Source: Antrodiella citrinella (Eukaryota; Basidiomycota; Agaricomycetes; Polyporales; Steccherinaceae). Taken from it: a stretch of DNA of 64,000 nucleotides. A program made the translations under genes and the position numbers. The notes beneath the pieces were generated by a model. That model was not told the DNA's origin. It saw nothing but the letters and a program-made list of their open reading frames with translations, and searched no databases. The stretch spans positions 1 through 64,000 of the forward strand of contig SGPM01000041.1 of the NCBI GenBank assembly GCA_004802725.1. The letters are read 5' to 3'. This document shows positions 22,567-33,301 of this stretch, piece by piece. Numbering within the stretch: position 1 is the first letter of the stretch; the number at the start of each line of letters is the position of its first letter.

Positions 22567-23602
22567 TGCTCCGCAAGATATGGCGGGGGCCTACAAAAGT
22601 CAGTGGCCCTGCTAGGACACGAGGCTGGGGTACTTATACGCTTCGTACAAAGAAGCAATCTCGCGTGCCACTCAGGAACTTGTTGGCCCGGACAAAAACG
22701 ATTGTCCGAATGTGACCCGCCACGACGCGTACTGTGTGCTTCTTATTGCATGTCACATGGGCTAATAACGATCATAATTAGCATTCGAAGGTCGAGATGG
22801 CGAGTAAGAATGGTGGGGTGTCGTAACGCACTGATGAGAATAAGGAAGTGCCCTGCGCCGCCCTCTGCTGGATGAGGCGACACCTCGGGGAAGAGAAACG
22901 TTCGGATGAAAACCTGTGAAACAATCTTCACCTGACCAAACCTGATCCGGAGGACTGGCACTTCAACGTTCAACATTGATGTGAATAAGCCATTGGAAGG
23001 CCTCTGTACAACATCATTGCGAGTACAGTAGTGGAGCTTGTCGGGGGTAACGGTACCATAGCTCCGATAAGTGACCGCTCCCCTTTGCAAAGCAAATAAA
23101 CAGACGAAAACCATCAGAGGATAGGCAAAGGACCTTATGAGATCAAGAAAAAATTTCAGCTTAGCTTCAAATGAGCGGGATGGGTGAGTAAGTGCTGCAA
23201 CTGCCGTTGCTTGGCTGTTGCACTCGGCAGGTACATTTGAGTACTTCGCATTATGCTTAATAGTGAGGAGGTCTGCCTTATATACCGAGTCTTCTCCACG
23301 AACTGACTAGTACTGACTTCCTGACCAATAAGCAAACGGATGAACATGATTTAGGAAGCGACTCAAACATACTCACCACTGACACCAGTCACATTGGAGA
23401 GGTTCCAAGGTATGCAACCAGTAAATCCGATTCTGACATTTTAACGAGCCGAAGCATTCACTCGAAGTGTCGCGATGTCGTCACAAAGTACAGTGATAAT
23501 TGGGCATGATGCATGGGTGTCCCATATTTTTGTACGCGATGTGAAATCGAAAGCATAGAGGCCTACAAGGGGATGACGAATGGATGGAAGATAATGCAAC
23601 GC
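22567..23602. other. Gene-free stretch between two reverse genes
   Basis: About 1 kb holding the propeller-gene promoter and the eL24 3' UTR. No gene, RNA or repeat recognised. Confidence 0.4.
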
Positions 23603-24235
23603 TTAACGACCGCCCTTGCCACCCTTCATCTGCTGCTTCGATATCCTCGGAGCGGCGGCAGGTGTGCGGCCAGCGGGCTATACAAGAATGAATGAGTATG
23701 AAGACACCACGTTGAGGCTATATAGACGCACCTTGGCGACCTTCTCCTTCTTAGCCTCCTTGGCCTTCTTCTCCTCCTTAGCCTTGGAGAGGGCGTCTGT
23801 TCGGAGAGCAGCACGAGCCTGAGCAGTCTGGTTGCGTCGCTCGGCGATGGTCTTCAAGTCAGCACCGACGATACCACGCTGGTGCTTGACAGTCTTGCGG
23901 GAACGCTTCTTGGCAACCTCCTCCGTGATACCCTTCTTGTGCATGCGACGGTATACAACCGTCCAGGCGATCTTACGGGGGTTCTTGCGTTGGAGGAACA
24001 GCGACTCTGATTTGGAGGTGGAGAAGCGGAAGATCTGGAGAGAGGATATAGGTAAGAATTGGTGTCGCATACAGATGGAGGAGAGGGCATCACACCTTGC
24101 TGTCCCCCCGGATGAACAGGCGGCCCCTGCTGGGGTAGATGCGGTAGCCGGAGAAGGAGTCGATTTCAACCTTCTGTACTCGGGAAAGCAATGTGAGCAA
24201 TGGAAATTGATCCACAGTATAAAGGAACGTACCAT
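23603..24235 (-). CDS. rpl24: Large-subunit ribosomal protein eL24
   Basis: Cytosolic 60S protein. Reverse-strand exons 24235-24233 (ATG only), 24173-24096, 24034-23732 and 23677-23603 give 152 aa, the expected length. The diagnostic run is MKVEIDSFSGYRIYPSRGR, then RGDSKIFRF, QRKNPRKIAWTV, YRRMHKKG, and a basic C-terminal extension ending KQQMKGGKGGR. The first exon contributes just the initiator codon: GTACGT follows ATG directly. It faces the exonuclease-like gene across a 461-bp shared promoter. Confidence 0.97.
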
Positions 24236-24696
24236 CTGTGCAACGAACGGACAACGGAAGGAGCAAAAATCGTCAGCATACCGATAACACTTAGAGATCC
24301 ACCGCGGTATGTCATCCCATCATCCATCCAGCCATCCACCCTTGTCCATCCCATTCCAACACGACATCCGACCCTCGTTCGACTCCCAAGCCTCCTATGT
24401 CTCCAATGGACGCATAATCCGGTGTGTACGAGCAAGAATTCGGGCTTACCTTGAGGAATTTGCGGGGAGGACGTCTGTGGCTTGGGTGCGTGCCTTCGCC
24501 TCAATCGTGCCCTTGACGCTGTTTGAATCTATTTGGGGTGTGGCGGCAGTTGCCTAATCGAGCGAACCGAGTGACCGCCTGCTCGTCCGAGTCCAATTTA
24601 AATATTTGTGTCTTTTGTTCATCCTCCTCATCGACGAAACTCACGCTACTGGATGCACAAAAGTCGACTTTCTCCAGGGCAGAATACTCGCCTACC
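24236..24696. promoter_or_regulatory. Divergent promoter, eL24 / exonuclease-like gene
   Basis: 461 bp between two start codons on opposite strands, so both promoters must lie here unless leaders overlap. No TATA box stands out. A CT-rich tract lies at about 24305-24400. Confidence 0.45.
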
Positions 24697-25742
24697 ATGG
24701 CTGAGACTGTACCATATATCATGTGCAATAATTCCGCAGACTGTCACTTCGCATATTCAATACTCTATCGCGCTTCATTCCTAATACTCGACTGCGAAGG
24801 AAACAACCTCGGCAGGGCAGGCGGATGCGTCTCGCTCGTATGTGTCGGGACACCCCTTGCAGAGCAGATCTTCATCTTTGACACGCTCAGTCCTGCTCTG
24901 TCTCCCAATGACCTTGCTCCTCTGTGGCAGCTGTTCAGCAACCAGTTCATTGTCAAGATTGTGTGGGATGGAAGGATGGATTTTCTGGAGCTGTGGGTGT
25001 CGTACAAAGTCCGGTTGGAATGTGTTCTGGACTTGCAGGTGGCGGAGGTGGTGTCGAGATCGACTATGAGGGGGGAAGGGGAAGAGCATCGTCTGTCCAG
25101 GCTGGCGGCGACATACTTTTCCAAGAACGCGGTCCAGAAGCATACAGAGCAATATGACGGGCTCAATGTCCTCATTGGCCTCCAGCAATGCTGTCAGGAC
25201 TGCGGACTCGGGGAAGAGTTTGTCAAGGATCGTGAGTTCTCTGAGTCCTCATGCTGCAGTCAAGATCGCCAACTTTGAAGTACCTGCTAGCCGAGGTGAA
25301 GCAGATGCACAAGGACAAGAAAGCCGATATGTGGATACAACGGCCGCTCTCCGAGAAACTCCTCCAGTACGCCGCCAAAGACATCCAGCTGATCTCCATG
25401 CTTTGCACCGCCTTCATTATGAAGGGCTGGATCCCCCCAATCCCTGCTCCGTGGTGCACCCTCCTTGGACAATGCTCCCGGTACGTCTCTGCACACGTGG
25501 AGCAGGGCAAGTCAGAGGAAACCGATCCCTTCCGGCCCACCGGGCTTATGCCATTGGACGTCCTTACGCAGCCCTGGGGCCCGCAATTCAAGTGCACGGG
25601 CTGCAATCGCTCACTATCCATGTCGTGCTACACCATCGACTCGGATGGTTTCTACCGGCGAAGACGCCCCAAGTGCAACCTATGCCATGTTCTGGCGATG
25701 AAGTATAGACACCGGGCGGGGGACGAATGGTTCGTGATATGA
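24697..25742 (+). CDS. DEDDy-type 3'-5' exonuclease-like protein with zinc-ribbon tail
   Basis: RNase H-fold protein of the RNase D/WRN-exo/EXD1-like group. Exons 24697-25231 and 25291-25742 give 328 aa. The joint at 25290 (CTGCTAG) is the only acceptor found that keeps frame. Motif I D-x-E is at residues 32 and 34 (LILDCEGNN), motif II is around KIVWDGRMDFLEL, and motif III is QYAAKDIQL, which has the Y-x3-D arrangement of the DEDDy subclass. The conserved acidic residues are thus present and activity is plausible, but some EXD1-like proteins are inactive RNA adaptors. The C-terminal 60 residues carry two Cys pairs (CTGC and CNLC) that could form a zinc ribbon. Substrate unknown. Confidence 0.8.
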
Positions 25743-26137
25743 ACCGCTAGTCCGAGTCCTGGAGCATGGGACCAACCTTCCTCTCCCACCTGCGGCCAAT
25801 CTATTTCCTGCTCCCACCCACACCACCACCAAGCTTTAAGGCCACTTGACTTTCCCTTGTCGATCATCAAGACTTTCGCACTCCACTCCAGTCTCATTTC
25901 AGATCCTATTCATACCGGCGATGCACATGTTGTCACCAAACGTGCATCTATCGCTTTCTTTCCTTTCTCTTTCTCTTGCTCCCGTGGACGTTATTCTTGA
26001 CAGTATCGTACTGATGCCTCCCGTCACCCTACAGGTCATAATCTGTGTGTGGTGTATATATGAGACATTATGTACCAAATACAAGAGAGCAGTGTAACAT
26101 AAGGCAATCCGTCCTCGTTTCCTTCCGATAATCTGGA
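25743..26137. other. 3' flanks of convergent genes
   Basis: 395 bp between the exonuclease-like and SNARE stop codons, carrying both 3' UTRs. Nothing else seen. Confidence 0.45.
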
Positions 26138-27047
26138 TCATGATTTCTTTGATCCGCACTGGTTTAGGCCCGCGCCACAGAACTGTGCTGCCAGAATCCA
26201 TACAAGCACCTGGTTCGAAATGAGACGTTCCGTCAGCACGATGAGTGGGGTCGGAAGGCGAAGATAACGCACCAAAGCCACGACGACACTGAGTGCCAAT
26301 ACTCGTGTGTTCTTCCACCACATGCTCCTTCTTACAGTCCGGGCACCCCTTCTGAATGCAGTAGCCTGATTGGCCATGTTGTCCGTCTTATCCACCAGTA
26401 GCTCAATCCGCTCCCCTCGAGATAAGATCTGCTCGACGTTCTGCACCATGATATCCTTGACTTGCGCCAATTCGTTCTGGGCACGCGACAGCTCGTCCGT
26501 CGGCGGCGAAGTGTTGAAGGTATTCATGAGCTGCGCAATCACGGGCCCGAAGGAGCCTTGCAGAGAATAAGAAGGGGGGTCCGCAAGCGAGGAAGAAGGT
26601 TGGGCGGCTGCGTTGAACTTCTGCTGAAGCTCAGCCAGGAAGGTGAACGGCATCCTCCTAGGAAATCGATGCTATCAGCTGCGTATCGATTGTATGGGCC
26701 GGGCAGCACCACGCACCTTCCGGCCGAATCATCCGCCATTACTAAGTATGTGTATCCACCCTCGGAGACATAATGGAAGAGGTATTGTTCCCAAACATAT
26801 GTGAGCTTGCTGTTGTTGGGAGGAATCTTGGACAGTATAGTCTGGGTTGCTACACACACATCTTCAGCAACGAATTCACGTATGACCACCTAAGAATGGA
26901 CATACCTTGAGAGAAATCCCGGGAGCCACCCTGGTGCTCAGCGAGAATAACGTTACCCCTGGCGACTAGAGCATGAATCTGGACACGAAAGGAAGCAACA
27001 ATCAGTTAACTCCGTGCAACAAGGAATGCCGTACGTACCAAAGACAT
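26138..27047 (-). CDS. VAMP7-type longin R-SNARE
   Basis: Vesicle SNARE for endosomal/vacuolar or plasma-membrane fusion. Reverse-strand exons 27047-27039, 26978-26906, 26849-26717, 26657-26273 and 26209-26138 give 223 aa, close to the ~220 aa family norm. The N-terminal longin domain spans residues 1-115 (MSLIHALVARGNVILAEH; YLFHYVSEGGYTYLVMAD). The SNARE motif follows at about 125-185 (VKDIMVQNVEQILSRGERIE), with the central-layer Arg in ILSRGE. The membrane anchor is at about 190-212 (VLALSVVVALVLVWILAAQF), followed by a short polar tail. The last intron interrupts the anchor. It is transcribed divergently from Sec61 beta across 182 bp. Confidence 0.93.
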
Positions 27048-27229
27048 GGTGATGTTTCCAACAAGTTCAATACAGAATTGAAAGACTCGTGGTGGTGGTG
27101 GTCGCAGTCAGTCGTCATGCGAGGGGAGGCGCCTACTGTAATTTCCCATATCGAGACGCCCACGTGGCGAGTACTACTGCTCAGTTTCGACCTTCGCAGT
27201 CTGCCAGCGCATTTTCTACTTTAACCACC
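27048..27229. promoter_or_regulatory. Compact divergent promoter, SNARE / Sec61 beta
   Basis: Only 182 bp separates the two start codons of two secretory-pathway genes. It includes a GGTGGTGGTGG tract (about 27091) and no clear TATA box. Shared or balanced expression is an inference from spacing. Confidence 0.5.
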
Positions 27230-27699
27230 ATGGTATGTTGTCCTTCCTTGTTCCTCGTCGTCGTCGAAAGCTTGCTCATCGTGTTCTATGTTGCAGTCTG
27301 ATTCAGAGCCAAGTCGCACCAACGGAAAGGCCAGCACCGCCGTCGCAAAGCCTCCTGGTGCTCAGATTCGGTGCGTTGGGATCACTCTGTTGTTCAGGAC
27401 TTCGTGCTGACAGCTTCCCTCTATAGGCGGAGAGCGACAGGTTCGCAGGTCTCTAGGCCAAACTCCTCCCGAGCAGCAGGAGCAGGCGGTTCCTCGAATA
27501 CCATGCTCAAGCTGTACACCGATGACTCACCAGGCTTGCGAGTGTGCGTGTGATACCTTTTGCTGCTTGTTTACTGTCCTGACAATGACTTCTCACCTCC
27601 AGAGACCCCTTCATTGTGCTCGTCCTCTCCCTCTCCTTTATTGCCTCCATTTTCTTCCTGCACATTGCCGCCAAGGTCATCCGCGCATTCTCCAAGTAG
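27230..27699 (+). CDS. sbh1: Sec61 beta subunit of ER translocon
   Basis: Small tail-anchored subunit of the Sec61 protein-conducting channel. Exons 27230-27232 (ATG alone), 27297-27370, 27427-27543 and 27603-27699 give 96 aa, as expected. Family marks are a Ser/Gly-rich cytosolic head, the SSNTMLKLYTDDSPGLRVDP block just before the anchor, and a C-terminal hydrophobic helix (FIVLVLSLSFIASIFFLHI) followed by AAKVIRAFSK. The initiator codon is a 3-nt coding exon, as in the nearby eL24 gene. Confidence 0.96.
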
Positions 27700-28534
27700 G
27701 GTGGACACGGGGTTTACCGCTATATGAGTTGAAGCAGGCTGGAGGGTCGCTGCATCTGGAACGGCGTAGTGTTATTGCGTCCTCCGTCTCGCGCATGCGT
27801 TGTACCAAAATCCATGGCTCTAATCAGCCGCATGTTTAATCTCGTTCAATGGCGTGTGTTGTGTGGGCTTGGGCACTTGGTTTTTCGTAGCAGGTTAGTT
27901 CACAGATTCTTTGTCGTATTTATATATTCTTTAGGATACGTCTCCACGTTCTCCGTATGCAATACTACACTGGGAATGCATAATCGCTACGAACCACGTC
28001 TCGTCTGGGGTGTCCTGGGGCTTGTGTATACGTGTCTGTCCTTGCACGCGACCGGTCTACGTGGCAGGTACCTGCGCATCAATATTGACTCTGAGCTACG
28101 ACTCCATTCCCTCTCGGTCAGAAGTCCATCGTGCTCATGTGAGAGGTGACAATCACTGTATTGGAAATCAAGCTACGTACTAATACATACGACGTACAAA
28201 GTTTGTCAAAATGATACAAGATGAAGAGAGGGAAAGGAACCAGATACCCGAAAGCACGTTCTGAATCTGTCCTCGCGGAAGAGGAGGGAGATCGGCGCAT
28301 GCATAACTAAAGGTTAAACTCTGTGAAACAAGCGGAAGCCGGAGATGTGAAATTGTCGATGAGCGAAAAAATGATGCATGGTGAGTGGGGGGAGGTAAGA
28401 GAAAGTGGGGGAGGTAAATGATAAATGTGCGTAATGTGGGTGTATATGTGCGATGGTGTTCCTGAACAATGCTCTGTCTGTCCTGCCCTTTCCTGCGCGT
28501 CATACAAATACATTAGAATCATGGCAATGTTCGA
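27700..28534. other. Gene-free stretch between convergent genes
   Basis: 3' flank of Sec61 beta and of the RING gene. Frames here lack coding texture. Nothing recognised. Confidence 0.4.
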
Positions 28535-30786
28535 TCATACCCGCTGGGCATGCTGGGACTCTGCGGTCCATAAACTTCGCGTCAAAGCTGACGGATTAGT
28601 GGGATGTGATGTTGGCGGCTTTCCGCGCGTCGTATCGGATGGACGGCGGGAGAAAGGCGGCCGACCGTACTGCTGTTGTGGCTGCTGCCCGTAGTAGGTG
28701 TTGGAGATGTCGCGTTGGAGTCCTGCGTCTTTATACACAGGTCCGATCGGTGGGGGTGGCGCTAAGGCAGCAGAAAGCTTCTCCTGGCGAGCGCGTTCTG
28801 CTTGCATAGCAGCAGTACTCGCACGAGAAATGCCCTGAGTAGGGCGTTGAAGTAGTGAACTCTGCATCCGCTCCTTCTCCGATACGGTATCAGAAACACC
28901 GGAGCTAGAGACTGGGGATGGATGCCGGGTTACTGGAGCGGAGGCGTCCGGAGATGTAGACCTCCTGGTCTCAGGCGAGGTCGTGCGCCGTGGAGCTACA
29001 ATGGGACGAGGTGGGGAAGTGGTCCGAGGAGGCGGTCGCCTTTCCGGTTGTATGGGCGGCGGGCGCTGCACTTCGTTGTCGGAGGGTTCTTGATCGAGCA
29101 GGTCATGCAGCTGCGCTTTCCACACGAGGCGTTGACTTTCCGGATCCTGGGTCGAGTGACTGCTGTGCGAACTCACAGAGGGCCGCCGGGAAGAGACCGT
29201 TGGACGCCGACTCGTAGAGGGGCTCGTGGCATCATGCATGGTGACAGACTGAGAGACAGCTTCTGCAGGTCGCTCCGCCGACGCGTACTTCAGGTCAGAC
29301 ACCACCGGTGAGGATGAGCAGCTTGCCATGTGGACGTCGACAAGTGAGCGAGGAATGGAACGAGGAACCTCAGACTCGCGGAGATTGGATCCGTGACGAT
29401 AGCCGTTCGACTTGATAGGTATCGGCTGCACGGAGCGAGGTGTGTGAGAAGGCACTTTACGAATTTCTTCCGCGTCACTGTCTTCCGCCGGAGATGAGAA
29501 GGTAGCATGGATGGAAGAGATGGCTGGCATAGGGAGAGTGGCGGGAACTGGAGACAGTGCAAAGATGGATTGTCGGTTCTTGCTAGTGGGCGGACTGCCA
29601 GATGGGCGACGATCCTCGGTCGTCATCGCCTGAGGCTCGACAACTGAGGCTTCGGCGTAGATATTGTTGCGAGGGATCTTAGGAGGTGAAGACAGCAGAT
29701 CGGGTCGGATCGTGCCCAGTAGTTCTCGATACTCTCGGTTCTCCTTCAGACATCGTTCATACTGATGAAATCAAACAGTCAACACCGACCGACGGTGGTG
29801 GCAATAGCAAGCAGTACTCACTTTCCTGAAAATTAGTCAGATCAAAATGCTCGAACAATAGTGTACTGAACGAACTCACAAATTCCAGTCATGCATCGAG
29901 TCCTCATACCGACGTTCAAGATCAGCATACTGAGTCCTCTGCTCGATTCGTTTTCCTCGGGCTTCTTTCAACTCAATCAGTAGCGCCTCTACCTCCGTCT
30001 CGACGTCTTTACACCTGCGGTCCAACTTTTCGACAGCGATCTGCAGCTCGTCGTTGGACTTTTCAGCATCCTCTAGCTGTGCCTGCAACTTGTCGTGAGA
30101 AATGCGCATATCTTCGAACTTGGCTTTATCGCCTCTTCTTTTCACGACCTTGTACAGAAGTAGCTGCGCTGACCGGAGGTCCCGATGCTACCGGAGATGA
30201 GCATAATGTATGAAAAGTACAACAATGCACATACCTTGTCTTCCGGCTGGTGGGTTAGCCATTCACCGATTCCAGCAACGAGCTCTTGTACTTCTGATGC
30301 GGGCCTGTCGCCGCCTAGAGTGACTTCGGTGATCTGCGCTAGATAGCCATTGGCAGCCTCGTCGTCCTCGTCGTCTTCTTCCTCGTCGTCTTCCTCGTCG
30401 TCCATATCGGAGGATGAGGAGTTATCGTGAGAGGGGTTTGCGGGAGGAGCGTCCATGTCGTCTGACGACCGACGGACCGGCGTAGGCGGTACTACGGCCG
30501 AAACGATGGAATGAATGAGGAGTTTGCGAGCATCATCAATCTCATACAACGCCCTGCACAGCGGGCAACCTTTCCTCCAGGTTGCGAGACAGCTACGAAA
30601 GAAGATTGGATTCAAAGAAAGTGACCAATGCCGATGTTAGAACTCTATCTTGATAATCATGGGACGTATAGAGGGTTACCTGAGACAGAATGTATGGCCA
30701 CAGGCCAGAACATGCGGTGCGATGGTGCTGCCATTGTAGCGTTCGCGACAAACGTCGCAAGTAGAGTCAGATGCGAGGATCAGCAT
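28535..30786 (-). CDS. RING finger / coiled-coil protein with disordered tail (copy 1)
   Basis: Probable E3 ubiquitin ligase. Reverse-strand exons 30786-30680, 30592-30235, 30187-29880, 29825-29822 and 29761-28535 give 667 aa. The RING is N-terminal and complete: C10, C13, C29, H31, C34, C37, C45, C48 (C3HC4), followed by an acidic run rich in Asp/Glu. Next comes a heptad-rich coiled coil of about 100 residues (from KFEDMRISHDKLQAQLEDA). The tail of about 400 residues is Ser/Pro/Arg-rich and should be unstructured. Exon 4 is 4 nt (GAAA); without it the coiled coil would run into an early stop. Layout, exon number and intron phases (2,0,2,0) match the forward gene at 33302-36180. Target unknown. 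Confidence 0.8.
29822..29825 (-). other. Predicted 4-nt microexon
   Basis: Reverse-strand GAAA between CTGACTAATTTTCAG and GTGAGT. It completes a Leu codon and adds Lys (DWN-LK-YERC), restoring the frame to the long tail exon. Inferred from frame, not from transcripts. Confidence 0.65.
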
Positions 30787-33301
30787 GGCCAAGGATGGGG
30801 ACCAGCGTAAATGCGGAGGGGGGAAGACTCCGGGCCTCGCAGGGCATATAAGTTGCCACTGATCGCCTAACGCCCTAGGCGTGCCTTTGGGCCATCCACA
30901 GAGAGCACCGGAGGAACATGCATCCAAATGTTCATTGAAGGCACGAGGCGCCGAGCGATCGTGGCTCTATCTCGACTGCTCTTCCCGTGTATACTCAGAC
31001 CGGACTTCGTGATCAAACGCGATAATAGGACCGAACAGGAATGATGGTCCCGGCGACCCGGTTCGAGGACAACGCAAGCGATTGCTACCAGCCTTGACCT
31101 TCCGGTGACCAATCTCAGCAACAGAAGACGTGACTTTCGATAAGGAACGGAACTTACTGGGGTCTTCAAAGCGATGGCAACAGCTGTTCGCTCTGTTCAT
31201 CTATTTGCTCCACTGAAACTCTCAGGGCGTTAAGACATCCAGAGAACCCATTCAGAGACAATGGAAGAGCGGTATCCGCCTCGGTACGGTCGGATCGAAT
31301 ACTAGTGGCCTCGTGGATGCAGCGTGCTATACCGAAAGGTTATTTGGTGAATTCAACAAATATTCCGTCACATACAGTAATCGACCGGACACATCGACAT
31401 AAATGACGCAGAAATGTCAGTCGATGTGCCACAGTCCGTCTATCGTGAGGTGAGATTCTGCGATCAAGGCAATGGGCGAAGGACGTACATTCGTTTGCCA
31501 TGATGGCAAATCGACTAAGACCCCCCAGCCCTGGATGCGATAGTTCCTCGGAACAGCGGCCTACGAAGAAAACGCTTGCACACCAGTTATAAAGTTTGAG
31601 TGATACCGAACAGAAAATGCTGAAATCCTCGCGTATGAAATACCGATGGCGAACCTGCACATTCTGCTGCGAAAAGAACGACAGCCTGAGGGCCTACCCT
31701 AGGGGTGTATGATAAGAAGCTGGGTGAATGGATTCATAGAGCGCGGGGGAAACGGTCGTTCTCGGATCTCAGGCAAGTGGGACCGAGGCGCATGGGGATT
31801 TCAGCACATGCATGGCCTGGGTAAAGCCATTTTCGCGACTTCGTGAGTATGGATTGTACGTGGAAATGAACGGGAGTGCCGAATTGTTCAAGTCTAATGG
31901 CAATCTGAGCTCTCAGCGTACCCACTTCTTGATGTAAAAACCACCGACGTACCTCTGCTAGCGCCAAAATATGAGTTCTGGCGGCGAGTAATAACAGCTC
32001 ACGAAAAGCCCCTTTGCAAGAAGGACAACATGAGGCAACAAGCCGTCGTATGGTCAAAAGCACGTTCTTGAGACTTGCATCAACGAAGTGTTATAACATT
32101 TGCTGTCTGCTATCTGAATCTTCACAGCTGTTGATGTCGCATAATGGTCAGACCTCAGACGAGGGTTAGGCCTTCCAAGTGATGCACATGGGATCAGCCA
32201 GTCCAGAATCCTACCGACCCCCATAGATACTACGGGGCCGCTGTTTGGCCGCTGAAATAGCCGTGGTAACAAAATCTCGAAGACAGAAAGCAGAATTCCT
32301 TAGGAAAGTACGCGAAGAACGTGAAAATTGTTCCAAATGGACTGGGATTGCGGAAATGAGATCCAGCAGGCAACTTGTTGTGACTTGTCTGACAGTGCCT
32401 GAAATCGAGGACTAGAGAATGTGACCGAGGAAAGTTGCCCCAAGAACATTGAAAACAATACGAAGTTGTCGTTATATGCAGACGACTGTGATTTGGATAG
32501 AATGCGATCGGTAAGAAAGAGATGGTGCCCAGTTGTGGCGGCGAATCTGGAATTTTATGAGGTCACGCTTGTGTGGTCACCACAGTTACTGTGACACCCA
32601 TGAGTGACAATCCGTCGCATAATGATACAGTAGCTCGTGCTGCTCATTCGACCACAGCTTGAATTTCTGAACACTTGAATGAGAAGAATACGTGCATGCT
32701 GACTTGGGATACTTTTACAGTGTATGTAGTGCTCGCAGGTGGCGACGGGTACAGTACAGCCTGAGGCGACCGGCCCACCAGTGTTTCCCGAAGACACTAC
32801 GGAAGACCGTGGCCCTCATGCATCATGGCCCATGCCATAGCACCTGTTGTGCTACGATTTTAGGTACGCTCGACGTTATTCTGCACACACGGGAGCAACT
32901 TGAAGGATCGCGGGATCTAATGAGCGAACAACAAACCTGCTACTAAATCCGGATTGTGATTCGGATCCTCCCGATCTCCTTCGCCTCCTCCACACAAAAA
33001 CTTGTTCGAAAACAATGGTGAACGATGGAAACGCGAGGGTAATCAGCTACGTTCGACGTTCGTACGAGTAAGAACTACGTAGTTTTCGCTTGACAATCGC
33101 GATACACGTTATTCTAGCCGGCTGTGTCCGCGATGCACCATATACGGTGAGCTGAGGGCAAAATCACGATAAACACGCGTCCACTGTCTAGCGCAGAGTC
33201 GCTGCAGACTCTCTTCATTACCTTCATCTATCTTTCCTTCTCCCGCTGCAGTTCCCGAGGAACAGAGTTGCGTCGCTTTCTGCGACGAGCTACGAGTTCG
33301 T
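30787..33301. other. 2.5 kb spacer between divergent RING genes
   Basis: The longest gene-poor stretch between strong models apart from 44.8-47.4 kb. Reverse frames at about 31340-31660 and 31734-32063 (including SCCPSCKGAFREL) are open but have no partner exons and no recognised domain. They could be remnants of a third gene. Both RING promoters must lie at the two edges. Confidence 0.35.

Noticed and set aside
25232..25259. 28-nt intron in the exonuclease-like gene
   Set aside because: Too short and gives the wrong frame; the acceptor at 25290 gives a 59-nt intron and the correct phase.
28922..29311. Long forward frame opposite the RING copy 1 tail
   Set aside because: Arg/Gly-rich composition typical of the complement of a Ser/Pro-rich coding exon; no splice partners; the reverse frame continues the RING gene.
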